Shown: piece by piece, positions 17,049-25,320 of the stretch
Layout of the letters: every line of letters begins with the position of its first letter
Numbering within the stretch: the first letter of the stretch is position 1
Assembly (NCBI GenBank): GCA_031281945.1
Contig: JAITER010000074.1
Span: forward strand, 1 to 54,924
Source of the DNA: Spirochaetaceae bacterium
Lineage (GTDB): Bacteria; Spirochaetota; Spirochaetia; Treponematales; Breznakiellaceae
Length of the DNA: 54,924 nucleotides
Direction: 5' to 3'
Notes under the pieces: generated by a model
Told to the model about the DNA's origin: nothing
The model's input: only the letters and a program-made list of their open reading frames with translations
The model's database searches: none
Made by a program: the position numbers and the translations under genes

Positions 17049-19907
17049 ATGTCTTCTCCGCTTTTTCTTTTGGATTCTTACGCGCTTATTTACCGCGCTT
17101 ATTTTGCTTTTATTTCAAAGCCTTTACGAAACCGCGCCGGCGAGAATGTTTCCGCCCTTTTTGGTTTTAGCCGTATTGTAAATAGCTTGATTTCGGACGG
17201 ACGCCCAAAAATAGTAGCGGCTGTTATGGATTCCAGAGGGCCGACTTTTCGCCACAAAGAATACCCTGAATATAAAGCTACACGACAAAAAACGCCGGAA
17301 GACCTGCGTAGCCAGGTTCCGCTTGTTGAGACTTTTCTTAAAAGCCTGGGCGCGCCGGTTTTGCAATCCGAGGGTTGCGAGGCGGATGATGTTATTGCGG
17401 CTTTGGCGTTAAGATGCCGCGCGGAAAACCGCGAGTGCTACATAGTTTCCGGCGACAAAGACCTTTTGCAGTTGGTTGGGAACGGGGTTTATGAACTTCG
17501 TCCGCTAAAAAGGCCTTCCGCTGTTTCTGGTGGCGAGGTTCCGGCGCAAAACGGGGCTTCTGAACGGGAGTGGCTTTCTTTAAAAAAATCCCCGTTGGCG
17601 GGTTTTGAGGTGATTGACGAAGAAGACGTTATAAAAGAATGGGGCGTCCCCCCGTCTAAAATACTGGATTTTTTGGCTCTTACGGGGGACAGCTCGGACA
17701 ATGTGCCTGGCGTTAAAGGTATAGGCGAAAAAACCGCGCTTAAACTGATAACCCGCTTTGGAAGCCTAGAAAATATTTATTCAAATATAGCCGGAATTGA
17801 AGGCGCCGCCGGAAAAAAGCTTTGCGCGGGAGAAAAAGACGCTTTTCTTTCTAAAAAACTAATTTCTCTTAAAACGGATATTGTTTTTGATTTTGACGGA
17901 ATAGATTCGTTAAAACCGCCTGAATACAATTACGCAAAGGCTGTGGAATTTTTGCTTGGGCAAGAAATACGGTCTGTAGCGCGGGATATAGCCCGCCTTG
18001 ACGCAAGCTTAAAGACGCCGGAAGCCGGTAAAAATGAAGAACCGCCGAATGAAAACGGTCTTGACGCGGAAAGCGAAGAACCGGCTACGGATATTCCAAA
18101 AACGGACGCCGTGTATCGTTGTATTACAGAACTTGGCGAGCTAGACGATTTTTGTAAAAGAGCGAAAAAACAAGGCTTTTTCGCTCTTGATTTTGAAACC
18201 GACTCACTTGATACTAGCGCCGCGCAAGTTGTGGGATTTTCTCTTGCGCTTAAATCGAAAGAAGGTTTTTATGTGCCGGTTATGGCGCACGGCCCGGACG
18301 CCGATTCGGCGTTTTTGCCGTCTGAAGAGGCCAGATCCCGTATAGCCGGCCTTCTTTCGGATCCAAACATTACGGTTATAGCCCATAACGCAAAATTTGA
18401 CTACAAAATAAGCCGCACCTGGGGGTTGCCGCACTGGAAAGCCAAAATTTTTGATACGATGATAGCGGCCTGGATTATTGACCCTGATTTCGCTTCTTAT
18501 TCTTTAGAAAAAGTAAGTTATTTTTATTTAGATTATAAAGACGCTATTCATTACAAAGACATTGTTCCAAAAGGAATGCCTTTTAATGTTGTTCCGCTTG
18601 AATTGGCTTGCCGTTATTCCGCGGAAGATGCGGATGTGTGCGTAAGGTTGCGGGAATTTTTTTTGAACGGCGATTATTTTTCCGTTGACGCCGCAAAGGT
18701 GTTTTTTGACCTGGAGATGCCGCTTTTGCCTATTTTGGCTGAAATGGAAATCGCCGGTATAAAAATCAATAAAGAAGAGCTAAAAAAATACGGCGAAGAT
18801 TTAACTAAAGAGCTTTCTTCCATTCAATTTGAAGCCTGGGAGATGGTTGGCCGCGAGTTTAATTTGGCGTCTCCAAAACAGCTTCAGGATATACTGTTTG
18901 TTGAACGCGGCCTTAGACCCACTAAAAAGACGCCAACCGGCTTGTCTACGGATATGTCCGTGTTGGAAGAGCTTGCCTCCGAGGATGAACTTTGCGCTAA
19001 AATTTTAAGTTACAGGACGGCGTCAAAATTGAAATCCACCTATGTGGATTCTCTTTGCAATCTGGCTGATGAAAACGGGCGGCTTCACACCACTTTTTTT
19101 CAGACTGGAACCGCCACTGGCCGGCTTTCCAGCCGGGATCCAAACTTGCAAAACATACCGGTTCGTGAAACCGAGGGGCGGCGTATTCGTGAAGCGTTTA
19201 TAGCGGAAGAAGGCAAACTTCTTATTTCCGCGGATTACAACCAAATTGAATTGGTGGTGCTGGCTCATCTTTCCGGCGATAAAAATTTGTGCGAGGCGTT
19301 TAACAACGGCGAAGACGTTCACAGTCAAACTGCGGCGCTTATTTTTGGCGTTCCTGTGGAGGATGTAACCGGCTCTCAGAGGCGGGCGGCTAAAACAATA
19401 AACTTTGGAGTGATGTACGGAATGAGTTCCTACCGGCTTTCTAAAAATCTAAAAATAAGCGCTGAAGAAGCGTCCAGATTTATAAAAGCCTATTTTAAAA
19501 CCTACAGCGGCGTCAAAGAATTTATTGAAAATGTTATAGCCGACGCCGAAAAAAATGGTTTTGTAACAACGATGTTCGGGAGGCGGCGGGCGATTAAACT
19601 TATTAATTCCAAAAACAAAGTGGAAAAAGCCGGCGCGAATCGCATGGCCGTGAACACGCCCATACAGGGCGGCGCCGCCGATATTGTAAAGCGGGCGATG
19701 TTAACGCTTGACGCCGAACTACAGGCCAGAAATTTGGGCGCGAAAATCTTGCTTCAGGTTCATGACGAACTTATTTTGGAAGCGCCGGAAGAAATCGTTG
19801 AAGAAACAGCCGCCGTTGTGCGCAGTGTAATGGAAAATGCGGTAAAACTTTCGCCGCCTTTACGTGTAAGTCTTGAAATTGGAAAAAACTGGGGCGAATT
19901 TCACTAA
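17049..19907 (+). CDS. polA: DNA polymerase I
   Basis: A 952-residue enzyme. I prefer the ATG at 17049 to the TTG at 17031 because the family begins close to LFLLDSYALIYRAYFAF. The 5'-3' exonuclease spans about residues 1-300 (LLDSYALIYRAYF, GDKDLLQL, TGDSSDNVPGVKGIG). The 3'-5' exonuclease is intact: D381 and E383 in LDFETDS, D451 in NAKFD, Y523 and D527 in YSAED. The polymerase domain has DYNQIEL (D729), RRAAKTINFGVMYG and the VHDE motif (D906, E907). So repair synthesis, nick translation and proofreading should all be active. No ribosome site is seen; TATAGT lies 7 nt before the ATG. Confidence 0.97.
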   Translation: MSSPLFLLDSYALIYRAYFAFISKPLRNRAGENVSALFGFSRIVNSLISDGRPKIVAAVMDSRGPTFRHKEYPEYKATRQKTPEDLRSQVPLVETFLKSLGAPVLQSEGCEADDVIAALALRCRAENRECYIVSGDKDLLQLVGNGVYELRPLKRPSAVSGGEVPAQNGASEREWLSLKKSPLAGFEVIDEEDVIKEWGVPPSKILDFLALTGDSSDNVPGVKGIGEKTALKLITRFGSLENIYSNIAGIEGAAGKKLCAGEKDAFLSKKLISLKTDIVFDFDGIDSLKPPEYNYAKAVEFLLGQEIRSVARDIARLDASLKTPEAGKNEEPPNENGLDAESEEPATDIPKTDAVYRCITELGELDDFCKRAKKQGFFALDFETDSLDTSAAQVVGFSLALKSKEGFYVPVMAHGPDADSAFLPSEEARSRIAGLLSDPNITVIAHNAKFDYKISRTWGLPHWKAKIFDTMIAAWIIDPDFASYSLEKVSYFYLDYKDAIHYKDIVPKGMPFNVVPLELACRYSAEDADVCVRLREFFLNGDYFSVDAAKVFFDLEMPLLPILAEMEIAGIKINKEELKKYGEDLTKELSSIQFEAWEMVGREFNLASPKQLQDILFVERGLRPTKKTPTGLSTDMSVLEELASEDELCAKILSYRTASKLKSTYVDSLCNLADENGRLHTTFFQTGTATGRLSSRDPNLQNIPVRETEGRRIREAFIAEEGKLLISADYNQIELVVLAHLSGDKNLCEAFNNGEDVHSQTAALIFGVPVEDVTGSQRRAAKTINFGVMYGMSSYRLSKNLKISAEEASRFIKAYFKTYSGVKEFIENVIADAEKNGFVTTMFGRRRAIKLINSKNKVEKAGANRMAVNTPIQGGAADIVKRAMLTLDAELQARNLGAKILLQVHDELILEAPEEIVEETAAVVRSVMENAVKLSPPLRVSLEIGKNWGEFH

Positions 19908-19958
19908 AATCAATATCTTGAAAGGCGCAATCAGTTTTGTTAAACTCTGCCTGTAATT

Positions 19959-20045
19959 GGAGCGGTGTCCGAGCGGTTGAAGGAGACGGCCTTGAAAGTC
20001 GTAGAGCTCGCAAGGGTTCCGAGGGTTCGAATCCCTCCTGCTCCG
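19959..20045 (+). tRNA. tRNA-Ser (anticodon UGA)
   Basis: Acceptor GGAGCGG (19959-19965) pairs with CTGCTCC (20038-20044), with G as discriminator at 20045 and no encoded CCA. Anticodon stem ACGGC/GTCGT holds loop CTTGAAA, giving anticodon TGA at 19993-19995, which reads UCA and other UCN codons. A long class-II variable arm (AGAGCTCGCAAGGGTTCC) and the T arm GAGGGTTCGAATCCCTC confirm serine. Confidence 0.96.
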
Positions 20046-20093
20046 AAATAAAGGGAGGGATTCGAAGGGTTACACCCGCCCGCGCAAAGCGGG
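20028..20093 (+). repeat. Direct repeat, left copy (contains tRNA-Ser 3' end)
   Basis: About 65 bp starting with the T-arm and acceptor of tRNA-Ser (CGAATCCCTCCTGCTCCG) and continuing into AAATAAAGGGAGGG, an inverted copy of the T stem, then a stretch rich in CCCGCCCGCG. It recurs almost unchanged at 20169-20233. GAATCCCTCC and GGGAGGGATTC can pair, competing with the tRNA T stem. Confidence 0.8.
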
Positions 20094-20168
20094 AAAAGCC
20101 GCCATGGATGGCGGCGGCAGGGTGGAACCCCGGCCTGTAAGGAGCGGCAGGAAGCCGCGACTGGAAGG

Positions 20169-20233
20169 CGAATCCCTCCTGCTCCGAAATAAAGGGAGGG
20201 ATTCGAAGGATTGCACCCGCCCGCGCAAAGCGG
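20169..20233 (+). repeat. Direct repeat, right copy (tRNA-Ser 3' end fragment)
   Basis: Second copy, 141 bp from the first, containing the 3' 17 nt of tRNA-Ser without the rest of the tRNA. The 75 bp between the copies encode nothing evident and include CCGCCATGGATGGCGG. The arrangement resembles attL/attR of a lost element or a local tandem duplication. The right copy is followed by GGCCGCCATTCATGGCGGC, another palindrome, and then by the LUD gene ribosome site. Confidence 0.8.
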
Positions 20234-20286
20234 CCGCCATTCATGGCGGCTATTCCTATTTCAAGAATAGATAAGCAGGAGGCGTC

Positions 20287-20934
20287 ATGTCTGAACAATA
20301 CAAGCATATAAGAGCTTCAAAGTTGGGGCCGGTTGTGGTGGAAGCGCTTAAATCGCGTCATTTTGATGCTTATTATTTTGATGAAATCCATGAAGCGCTG
20401 GAAAAAATTTGGCAACTTACACCAAAAACGGATGTTGTCGCCTGGGGCGGTTCGCTTACTTTTGACGATGTGGGCGGGCTTACTAAAATGGCCGCGCAAA
20501 AAGGATATATGGTTATAGACAGAGACGCGGCCAAAGACGCCGAAGAAAGAAACCGGCTTCAATACGAAGCTCTTGGTTGCGGCACATTTTTAACCGGCGC
20601 AAACGCTATAAGCGAAGACGGCCAAATAGTAAATATAGACGGAATGGGCAACCGTGTAGCCGCTATGATTTACGGCCCGCGCCAGGTTATCGTAATTGCG
20701 GGCGTAAACAAAATTGTAAAAACTGTAGAGGACGCGACGGCCCGCGCCCGCAATTTGGCCGCTCCTCTTAACGCCCAGCGTTTTAAAAATATAAAAACGC
20801 CGTGCGCTTTAACAGGGGCCTGCGCTGACTGTAAATCTTTAGATTCAATCTGCACTTACATTGTAACAACTCGTCTTAGCCGCCCGGCTGGAAGAATTAA
20901 AGTTATTCTAATAGGAAAAACTTTAGGTTTTTAA
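20287..20934 (+). CDS. LUD-domain protein (lactate-utilisation LutC/YkgG-like)
   Basis: A 215-residue protein of the LUD (DUF162) fold. It shows VAWGGSLTFDDVGG, LTGANAISEDGQIVNIDGMGNRVAAMIYGP and VIVIAGVNKIV, all typical of the stand-alone LUD family related to LutC. The C terminus adds four cysteines (CALTGACADCKSLDSIC), as in family members with a small metal or Fe-S site. The role of stand-alone LUD proteins is uncertain; lactate oxidation by a LutABC complex needs partners that are absent here. AGGAGG precedes the ATG. Confidence 0.85.
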   Translation: MSEQYKHIRASKLGPVVVEALKSRHFDAYYFDEIHEALEKIWQLTPKTDVVAWGGSLTFDDVGGLTKMAAQKGYMVIDRDAAKDAEERNRLQYEALGCGTFLTGANAISEDGQIVNIDGMGNRVAAMIYGPRQVIVIAGVNKIVKTVEDATARARNLAAPLNAQRFKNIKTPCALTGACADCKSLDSICTYIVTTRLSRPAGRIKVILIGKTLGF

Positions 20935-20972
20935 GTTGTTTCGCCAAAATCACATCACAACATTGTAAAAAA

Positions 20973-20994
20973 AGCCGCCTTTGTATAGGCGGCT
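20973..20994 (-). terminator. Intrinsic terminator of the ABC-exporter operon
   Basis: On the minus strand AGCCGCCT and AGGCGGCT form a perfect 8-bp stem with a 6-nt loop, followed by TTTTTTT. It lies just beyond the stop codon of the ABC gene at 21001. The plus-strand LUD gene converges on it, so it may serve both. Confidence 0.88.
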
Positions 20995-21000
20995 CCGCCC

Positions 21001-22749
21001 TCATTCTGGAACGCCCACGCTCCAGCCCAGGTTTTCTTGCTGAATAGCGTAGAGCCGCGCAAAAAGGCCGTTTTGGGCGATAAGCTCTTTACCGCCGCCT
21101 TCCTCCACGAGCCGCCCGTTTTCCAGCACGGCGATTTTGTCCGCGTTTAACACGGTGCGCAGGCGGTGCGCGATGACGATGACGGTGCGCCCCTTGACCA
21201 GTTCCGAAATAGCCGCCTGAATTCCCGTCTCGTTTTCGGGATCAAGGCTGGCGGTGGCTTCGTCCAGCAAAACGATGGGGGCGTCTTTTAAAAGGGCGCG
21301 GGCTATCGAGACGCGCTGCCGTTCCCCGCCGGAAAGGGTTGAGCCGTTTTCTCCGATGACCGTCTTGTAACCTTCCGGCATGGCGCGGATAAATTCATCG
21401 CAACGGGCGTTTTTTGCGGCGCGGTACACATCTTCGTCCGTTGCGCCCTGCTTCCCTATGCGTATGTTGTTCATCACCGTGTCGTTAAAAAGAACGACGT
21501 CCTGAAATACGAAACTCATTGATTTCATCAGCGCCTGGGGTTCTATATCGCGGATGTTTTTTCCGCCCACCGTTATTTCGCCGCTTTGCGCGTCATAAAA
21601 ACGGGCGATAAGGCGGGAAACGGTCGTTTTTCCGCTACCCGAAGGCCCAACCAGGGCGGTTACGCTGTTTTGCGGGATGGAAAGCGACAGGTTTTTGACA
21701 ACCGCGTCTTTCTGATAGGCGAAAGTAACGTTTTTTAGCTCGATGTTGTAGTTGGGAAAAACAGGGTTTTCCTCCCCGTCCATTACCGGCTCTTTGCGCA
21801 ACGCTTGCATACGGGACGCGGAAACGAGCATAAAAAACAATTCCGGCAACAGCGTTAAAAGAACAAGAAACGGCCCGTATATTTTCGCGCTTACCAGCGC
21901 AAAGAAAATGAGTTTTACCGGGTTTAAAACGCCGCCTGATATAAGGATTACGCCGGTAACGGCGACAACGCCCACGCCAAGCTGCAAAATCATCTGCGCC
22001 GACACAACAAAAACGCCGGATATAAACTCAAAACCAATCGCTTCCCGCGTCATCTTTTGAAGCGTTTTTTTAAGAGATTCAAACTTTTCACCGGCAAGCC
22101 CGAAAGCTTTTACCACCTTTATCCCTTCAAAATACTCCTGCATACGGTTTGCGGCCTCTAACTTCACTTTCACGACACGTTCTCCCCGGAGGGTTTGTAT
22201 CTTGCGGGATAGCAGGACAAGGGCTATGGAAACCGGCAACCCCGCGAAAAGGGCGCAGGAGAGCCGCCAGTCGTACAGGGCGAGGAGGAGGCAGGTGAGG
22301 GCGGCGGTGATGATGTTTGCCGCCAGGCCCGGGACGACGTGGCTTAACGTATGCTCGATAGTCGCGCAGTCCGCCATTATGTTTGTGGTAAGTTCCGATA
22401 AATCTTTTTTGTTAAAAAAACTAAGCGGCAGGCGGCGTATGCGTTCACAGACATCCAGCCGGATTTTTTCCGATTCGTTGTACGCCGCTTCGTATGTTTT
22501 GCGGTATTCGTTACGGTAAGCGAAAAAATAAACGGCGGCGGCTCCCAGGGCGCAGAACGAGAACACCCAGAGGTTGCGAGCGTCCAGACTGGAAAACCCG
22601 CCGCCTGAAAGCGGCTTAACCAAAATAAACAGTATGTTGAGGATGACGGCGAAAGACAGGAAAAGCGCCATATTCGCCGCCACACAAGCCGTAATGGCGC
22701 GATTCAACATCTTTCGACCCGCTTTGTCCAATCCCAATAGTTTATACAT
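21001..22749 (-). CDS. ABC transporter, fused permease/ATPase, second half of heterodimer
   Basis: A 582-residue half-transporter. I choose the ATG at 22749, which has AAGGAGAACGTC before it, over a start eight codons upstream. The N-terminal 320 residues contain about six transmembrane helices. The ATPase domain has LVGPSGSGKT (Walker A), LSGGERQRVSIARALL (signature), VLLDEATASLDPENE (Walker B with catalytic Glu) and AHRL (H loop). It overlaps the upstream ABC gene by 8 nt, so the pair probably forms a heterodimer. By motif style it belongs with YbtP/YbtQ- or multidrug-type exporters; the substrate cannot be told. Confidence 0.88.
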   Translation of the reverse strand: MYKLLGLDKAGRKMLNRAITACVAANMALFLSFAVILNILFILVKPLSGGGFSSLDARNLWVFSFCALGAAAVYFFAYRNEYRKTYEAAYNESEKIRLDVCERIRRLPLSFFNKKDLSELTTNIMADCATIEHTLSHVVPGLAANIITAALTCLLLALYDWRLSCALFAGLPVSIALVLLSRKIQTLRGERVVKVKLEAANRMQEYFEGIKVVKAFGLAGEKFESLKKTLQKMTREAIGFEFISGVFVVSAQMILQLGVGVVAVTGVILISGGVLNPVKLIFFALVSAKIYGPFLVLLTLLPELFFMLVSASRMQALRKEPVMDGEENPVFPNYNIELKNVTFAYQKDAVVKNLSLSIPQNSVTALVGPSGSGKTTVSRLIARFYDAQSGEITVGGKNIRDIEPQALMKSMSFVFQDVVLFNDTVMNNIRIGKQGATDEDVYRAAKNARCDEFIRAMPEGYKTVIGENGSTLSGGERQRVSIARALLKDAPIVLLDEATASLDPENETGIQAAISELVKGRTVIVIAHRLRTVLNADKIAVLENGRLVEEGGGKELIAQNGLFARLYAIQQENLGWSVGVPE

Positions 22750-24556
22750 GACGTTCTCCTTTTTCGCCGCCAAAAGTCCAGCCCAGGGCGGTGTTGTAAT
22801 CGTCCCACATCAGGCGGTAGCGGCCTTCCTGTTTGACCAAGCCGTCGTGCCGGCCTTCTTCCACAACGGCGCCCTTGTCCACCACCACAATTTTGTCCGC
22901 GCCGCGTACGGTGGAAAGCCGGTGCGCGATGATGATAACCGTCTTGTTCCGCATGAGTTTTTCCAGCGCCGTCTGAATTTCCCGCTCGTTTTCCGGGTCG
23001 GCGAAAGCGGTCGCCTCGTCCAAAACCAGAACGGGCGCGTTTTTGAGTATGGCCCGCGCAATCACCACGCGCTGTCTTTCGCCGCCCGAAAGATGTACGC
23101 CGCTTGCGCCTATCACCGTGTCGTAGCCGTCCGGCAGTTTCGCGATAAAACCGCCGCATCCGGCTGCCTCCGCGGCGGCTATCACCTGTTCGCGGCTTGC
23201 TGTTTTGTTTCCCGCCAAAATATTATCCGCTACGCTTTGTTTGAACAAAAACACGTCCTGAAACACGAAGCTCACCAGGTTCAAAAGGTAATCATTCGCC
23301 ATATCGCGCACATCTACGCCGCCTATCCTTACCGCGCCCTCCGCAACTTCATAAAAACGCGGAATAAGGTGGGCTATCGTGGATTTTCCACCGCCCGAAG
23401 GCCCCACAAGAGCCGTTACCGCCCCCTGTTCCGCCGTAAAACTCACCCCCGAAAGAGCCTCCGCCTCCCCTTCGCCGTTGTACGAAAAGGAGACGTTGGT
23501 AAAAGAGACCGTGTAGGAAGAAACGGTTTTGGGCTGGGCCGGTTCTGCGAGCGGCGGCGCGTCCAGGGCTTTGTCCATGCGTTCTATGCCGTCGGCGATT
23601 TGGTTTCCCAGGGAAGCGGTGTACATTAGTTTGGTAAAAGGAGTGGCGAGACTGAAAGAAAAAATGAGGTAAAAGATGGAGGCCGCCGCGAAATCCCCAT
23701 AGTCCGCAACCCCGTCGGCCAGCAGGATGATGACGGGCGTCAGGAATAGGTATACATGGTGAATAACCGTTAAAAAGAGGGTCATGTATATGCCAAATGA
23801 ATTTGTGTACTCTTTTACAAAACGCCCGTAGGCGGCGATAGCGTCATGAAGTTTGCGGAACGAAGACGCCGTTTGTCCAAACGCCTTTACCACAGAAATG
23901 CCGCGCACATATTCCACGGCGGCGTTGTTCATATCCTCCAGCGCGTTTTGATATTGAAGGACAAAAGACCGCGCCGCCTTGCCGCTAAAGGCCAGCGTCT
24001 GTATCGCGTAGGCCGCGATAACCGGCGCGAGGCTCGCGAGTCCCAGCCGCCAGTCAAACACGAACAGTATCACGAGCGAGGCTAACGGCGCGGCGACCGA
24101 ACCGGCCAGGTCGGGAAGCTGGTGGGCGATGAAGCCTTCCAGTTTTTCGATGTTTTCGTCCGCCGTTTTACGCAGTTTGCCGGTGGAGGAGGCGGTGTGA
24201 AAGCCGAGCGGCAACATCGCCGTATGCCGTAAAAACGCCAGTTTAAGGTCGTATATCGTGGTGAACGCGGCTATGTGCGAGCAGAGGAGCGCGAACCAGT
24301 ACACCAGGATGGACGCGATTGCGCCGAGAGCCGCAAAAACGCCGAGTTGTATCAGACGCGCGCCCGCCGCCGCGTCCAGGCCGGTAAAATGGGCGGCCAG
24401 TTCCCGCACGATGTAGTAAATAGCGATGTACGGCGAAAACGACAACGCAACGCTCGCCGCCGCCAGAACACAGGCGCTTATAGCCAGAGCCTTTTTGGTA
24501 AAAGCCAGTTCCAAAAGCCGCGCCATGCCTGTTTTTCGTTTTGTTTGGGTCTTCAT
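22742..24556 (-). CDS. ABC transporter, fused permease/ATPase, first half of heterodimer
   Basis: A 604-residue half-transporter. The open frame runs 158 codons further upstream, but the ATG at 24556 has AAAGGGG before it and begins at the usual place ahead of the first membrane helix; the upstream part does not look like protein. Six helices are followed by an ATPase with LVGPSGGGKST, LSGGERQRVVIARAIL, VLDEATAFADPENE and IAHRLSTV, all intact. The EATAFADPENE wording is seen in siderophore-type half transporters such as YbtP, which hints at that group. Its start overlaps the stop of a 23-codon ORF (ATGA). A decayed copy of its membrane domain lies at 25150-25320. Confidence 0.87.
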   Translation of the reverse strand: MKTQTKRKTGMARLLELAFTKKALAISACVLAAASVALSFSPYIAIYYIVRELAAHFTGLDAAAGARLIQLGVFAALGAIASILVYWFALLCSHIAAFTTIYDLKLAFLRHTAMLPLGFHTASSTGKLRKTADENIEKLEGFIAHQLPDLAGSVAAPLASLVILFVFDWRLGLASLAPVIAAYAIQTLAFSGKAARSFVLQYQNALEDMNNAAVEYVRGISVVKAFGQTASSFRKLHDAIAAYGRFVKEYTNSFGIYMTLFLTVIHHVYLFLTPVIILLADGVADYGDFAAASIFYLIFSFSLATPFTKLMYTASLGNQIADGIERMDKALDAPPLAEPAQPKTVSSYTVSFTNVSFSYNGEGEAEALSGVSFTAEQGAVTALVGPSGGGKSTIAHLIPRFYEVAEGAVRIGGVDVRDMANDYLLNLVSFVFQDVFLFKQSVADNILAGNKTASREQVIAAAEAAGCGGFIAKLPDGYDTVIGASGVHLSGGERQRVVIARAILKNAPVLVLDEATAFADPENEREIQTALEKLMRNKTVIIIAHRLSTVRGADKIVVVDKGAVVEEGRHDGLVKQEGRYRLMWDDYNTALGWTFGGEKGERHV

Positions 24557-24624
24557 GCCCGTCCCCTTTCCGCGATAAATCCTTGTTCCAAAAGCCGCCC
24601 TCCGGCGGCTTCCGCTTTGCTCAT
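24553..24624 (-). CDS. Short ORF (23 codons) coupled to the ABC operon
   Basis: An ORF too short for standard prediction, with a perfect AGGAGG ribosome site 6 nt upstream. The peptide begins MSKAEAAGGRLLEQGF and ends with ERGRA. Its TGA overlaps the ATG of the ABC gene in an ATGA arrangement, so ribosomes that finish it could restart on the transporter. It could be a leader peptide or the worn remainder of a gene. There is no evidence beyond signals and position. Confidence 0.5.
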   Translation of the reverse strand: MSKAEAAGGRLLEQGFIAERGRA

Positions 24625-24818
24625 ACAAGCCTCCTAAAATGTGGTATATACAGTCTGGCCGCGCATATTCGTTTTGCCGGACATATATAAAAAAACCCGC
24701 GCCCGCTTTTCGCCTCTTTAAGCTCATGCCGCAACGGAAAAAGCGCCGCCGTTCTGTAAATATTCCGCGAGCTTTTCCGGCGTTTTGCGTATTCGCCAAA
24801 AGCCGCATCCCGTTCACG

Positions 24819-24830
24819 CCCCCCCCCCCC
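24819..24830 (+). repeat. C12 homopolymer (G12 in the exporter leader)
   Basis: Twelve consecutive C on the plus strand, hence twelve G in the sense strand of the ABC-operon leader, between its promoter and the first start codon. Treponemes are known to vary gene expression by changes in poly-G tract length near promoters. Confidence 0.85.
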
Positions 24831-24941
24831 GCCCCGGAACGGCCTTTGCCGGTAGCGGGGCGCCGGAAACAATGCGGCGGACGCCCCTGTTGCGGATAAC
24901 CGGGAAAGCCCGGTTTTATGCGGAAATTCCGCGCGCCCTTA

Positions 24942-25015
24942 AAAACGCTGAACCGGACGCGAAACTTTTTATGGAGGAATATGTTGCGCAATACGATTCT
25001 CGCGTCCGGTTCAGC
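24942..25015 (-). promoter_or_regulatory. Terminator-like hairpin in the ABC-operon leader (possible attenuator)
   Basis: On the minus strand GCTGAACCGGACGCGA (25015-25000) pairs perfectly with TCGCGTCCGGTTCAGC (24962-24947) and is followed by GTTTTTA. The 37-nt loop contains TTGCGCAA and CCTCC. It stands about 35 nt after the predicted transcription start and some 390 nt before the first start codon, where it could end most transcripts unless relieved. It may alternatively end a separate small RNA. Confidence 0.6.
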
Positions 25016-25042
25016 TGACAATACCCGCAATCAGTAATATCA

Positions 25043-25079
25043 GTTAGTTTATTCTAACAATATTAGACTAAACTAACAA
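25043..25079 (-). promoter_or_regulatory. Promoter overlapped by a palindromic operator, ABC operon
   Basis: Minus strand: TTGTTA (25079-25074), 17-nt spacer, TAGAAT (25056-25051). The same bases form an inverted repeat with arms GTTAGTTTATTCTAA (25043-25057) and TTAGACTAAACTAAC (25063-25077), 14 of 15 positions paired. An operator covering both promoter boxes is typical of repression by a TetR- or MarR-type dimer. No such regulator gene is in the window. Confidence 0.6.
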
Positions 25080-25149
25080 GTATGTATCAAGAGCTTCCGG
25101 CAAAGCTGTAAAACAGGCGCTTTGTTTTTTGAGGTTGCTCCAAAAGCGG

Positions 25150-25320
25150 CGTGGGCGGAGTTTTCGCGCAAGACCGGCTCTTTGCGGGGCGAAAAGAACG
25201 CTGGGATTGCGGCGGGCCGGCGTCTGGGCGGCATAGGCCGTGATAGCCGGCGCGAGGCCCGCCAAGTCCCAGCCGCTAGCTGAACGTGAACAGCATCGTG
25301 AGCGATGGCGCGGCGGAGGA
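25150..25320 (-). pseudogene. Fragment of an ABC-transporter membrane domain
   Basis: About 105 bp (25212-25310) align by eye at roughly 80 percent with 23989-24085 inside the intact ABC gene; weaker similarity extends leftward. The conserved peptide FDWRLG is interrupted: its Trp codon TGG is TAG here (25278-25276). A one-base insertion follows and moves the next part (LAPAITAYAAQT, compare LAPVIAAYAIQT) to another frame. So it is a dead copy of the upstream transporter domain or of a lost paralogue. Confidence 0.7.

Noticed and set aside
19771-20307. 178-codon minus-strand ORF with twin SEQEGFEPS-like peptides
   Set aside because: It is the complement of tRNA-Ser and the direct repeats; this peptide wording is a familiar artefact of translating tRNA-Ser genes.
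22574-23629. 351-codon plus-strand ORF
   Set aside because: It lies antisense to two intact ABC-transporter genes and has no family resemblance.
24557-25030. 158-codon N-terminal extension of the ABC gene
   Set aside because: Runs through a terminator-like hairpin and the G12 tract, has no membrane-domain similarity, and the ATG at 24556 has its own ribosome site.
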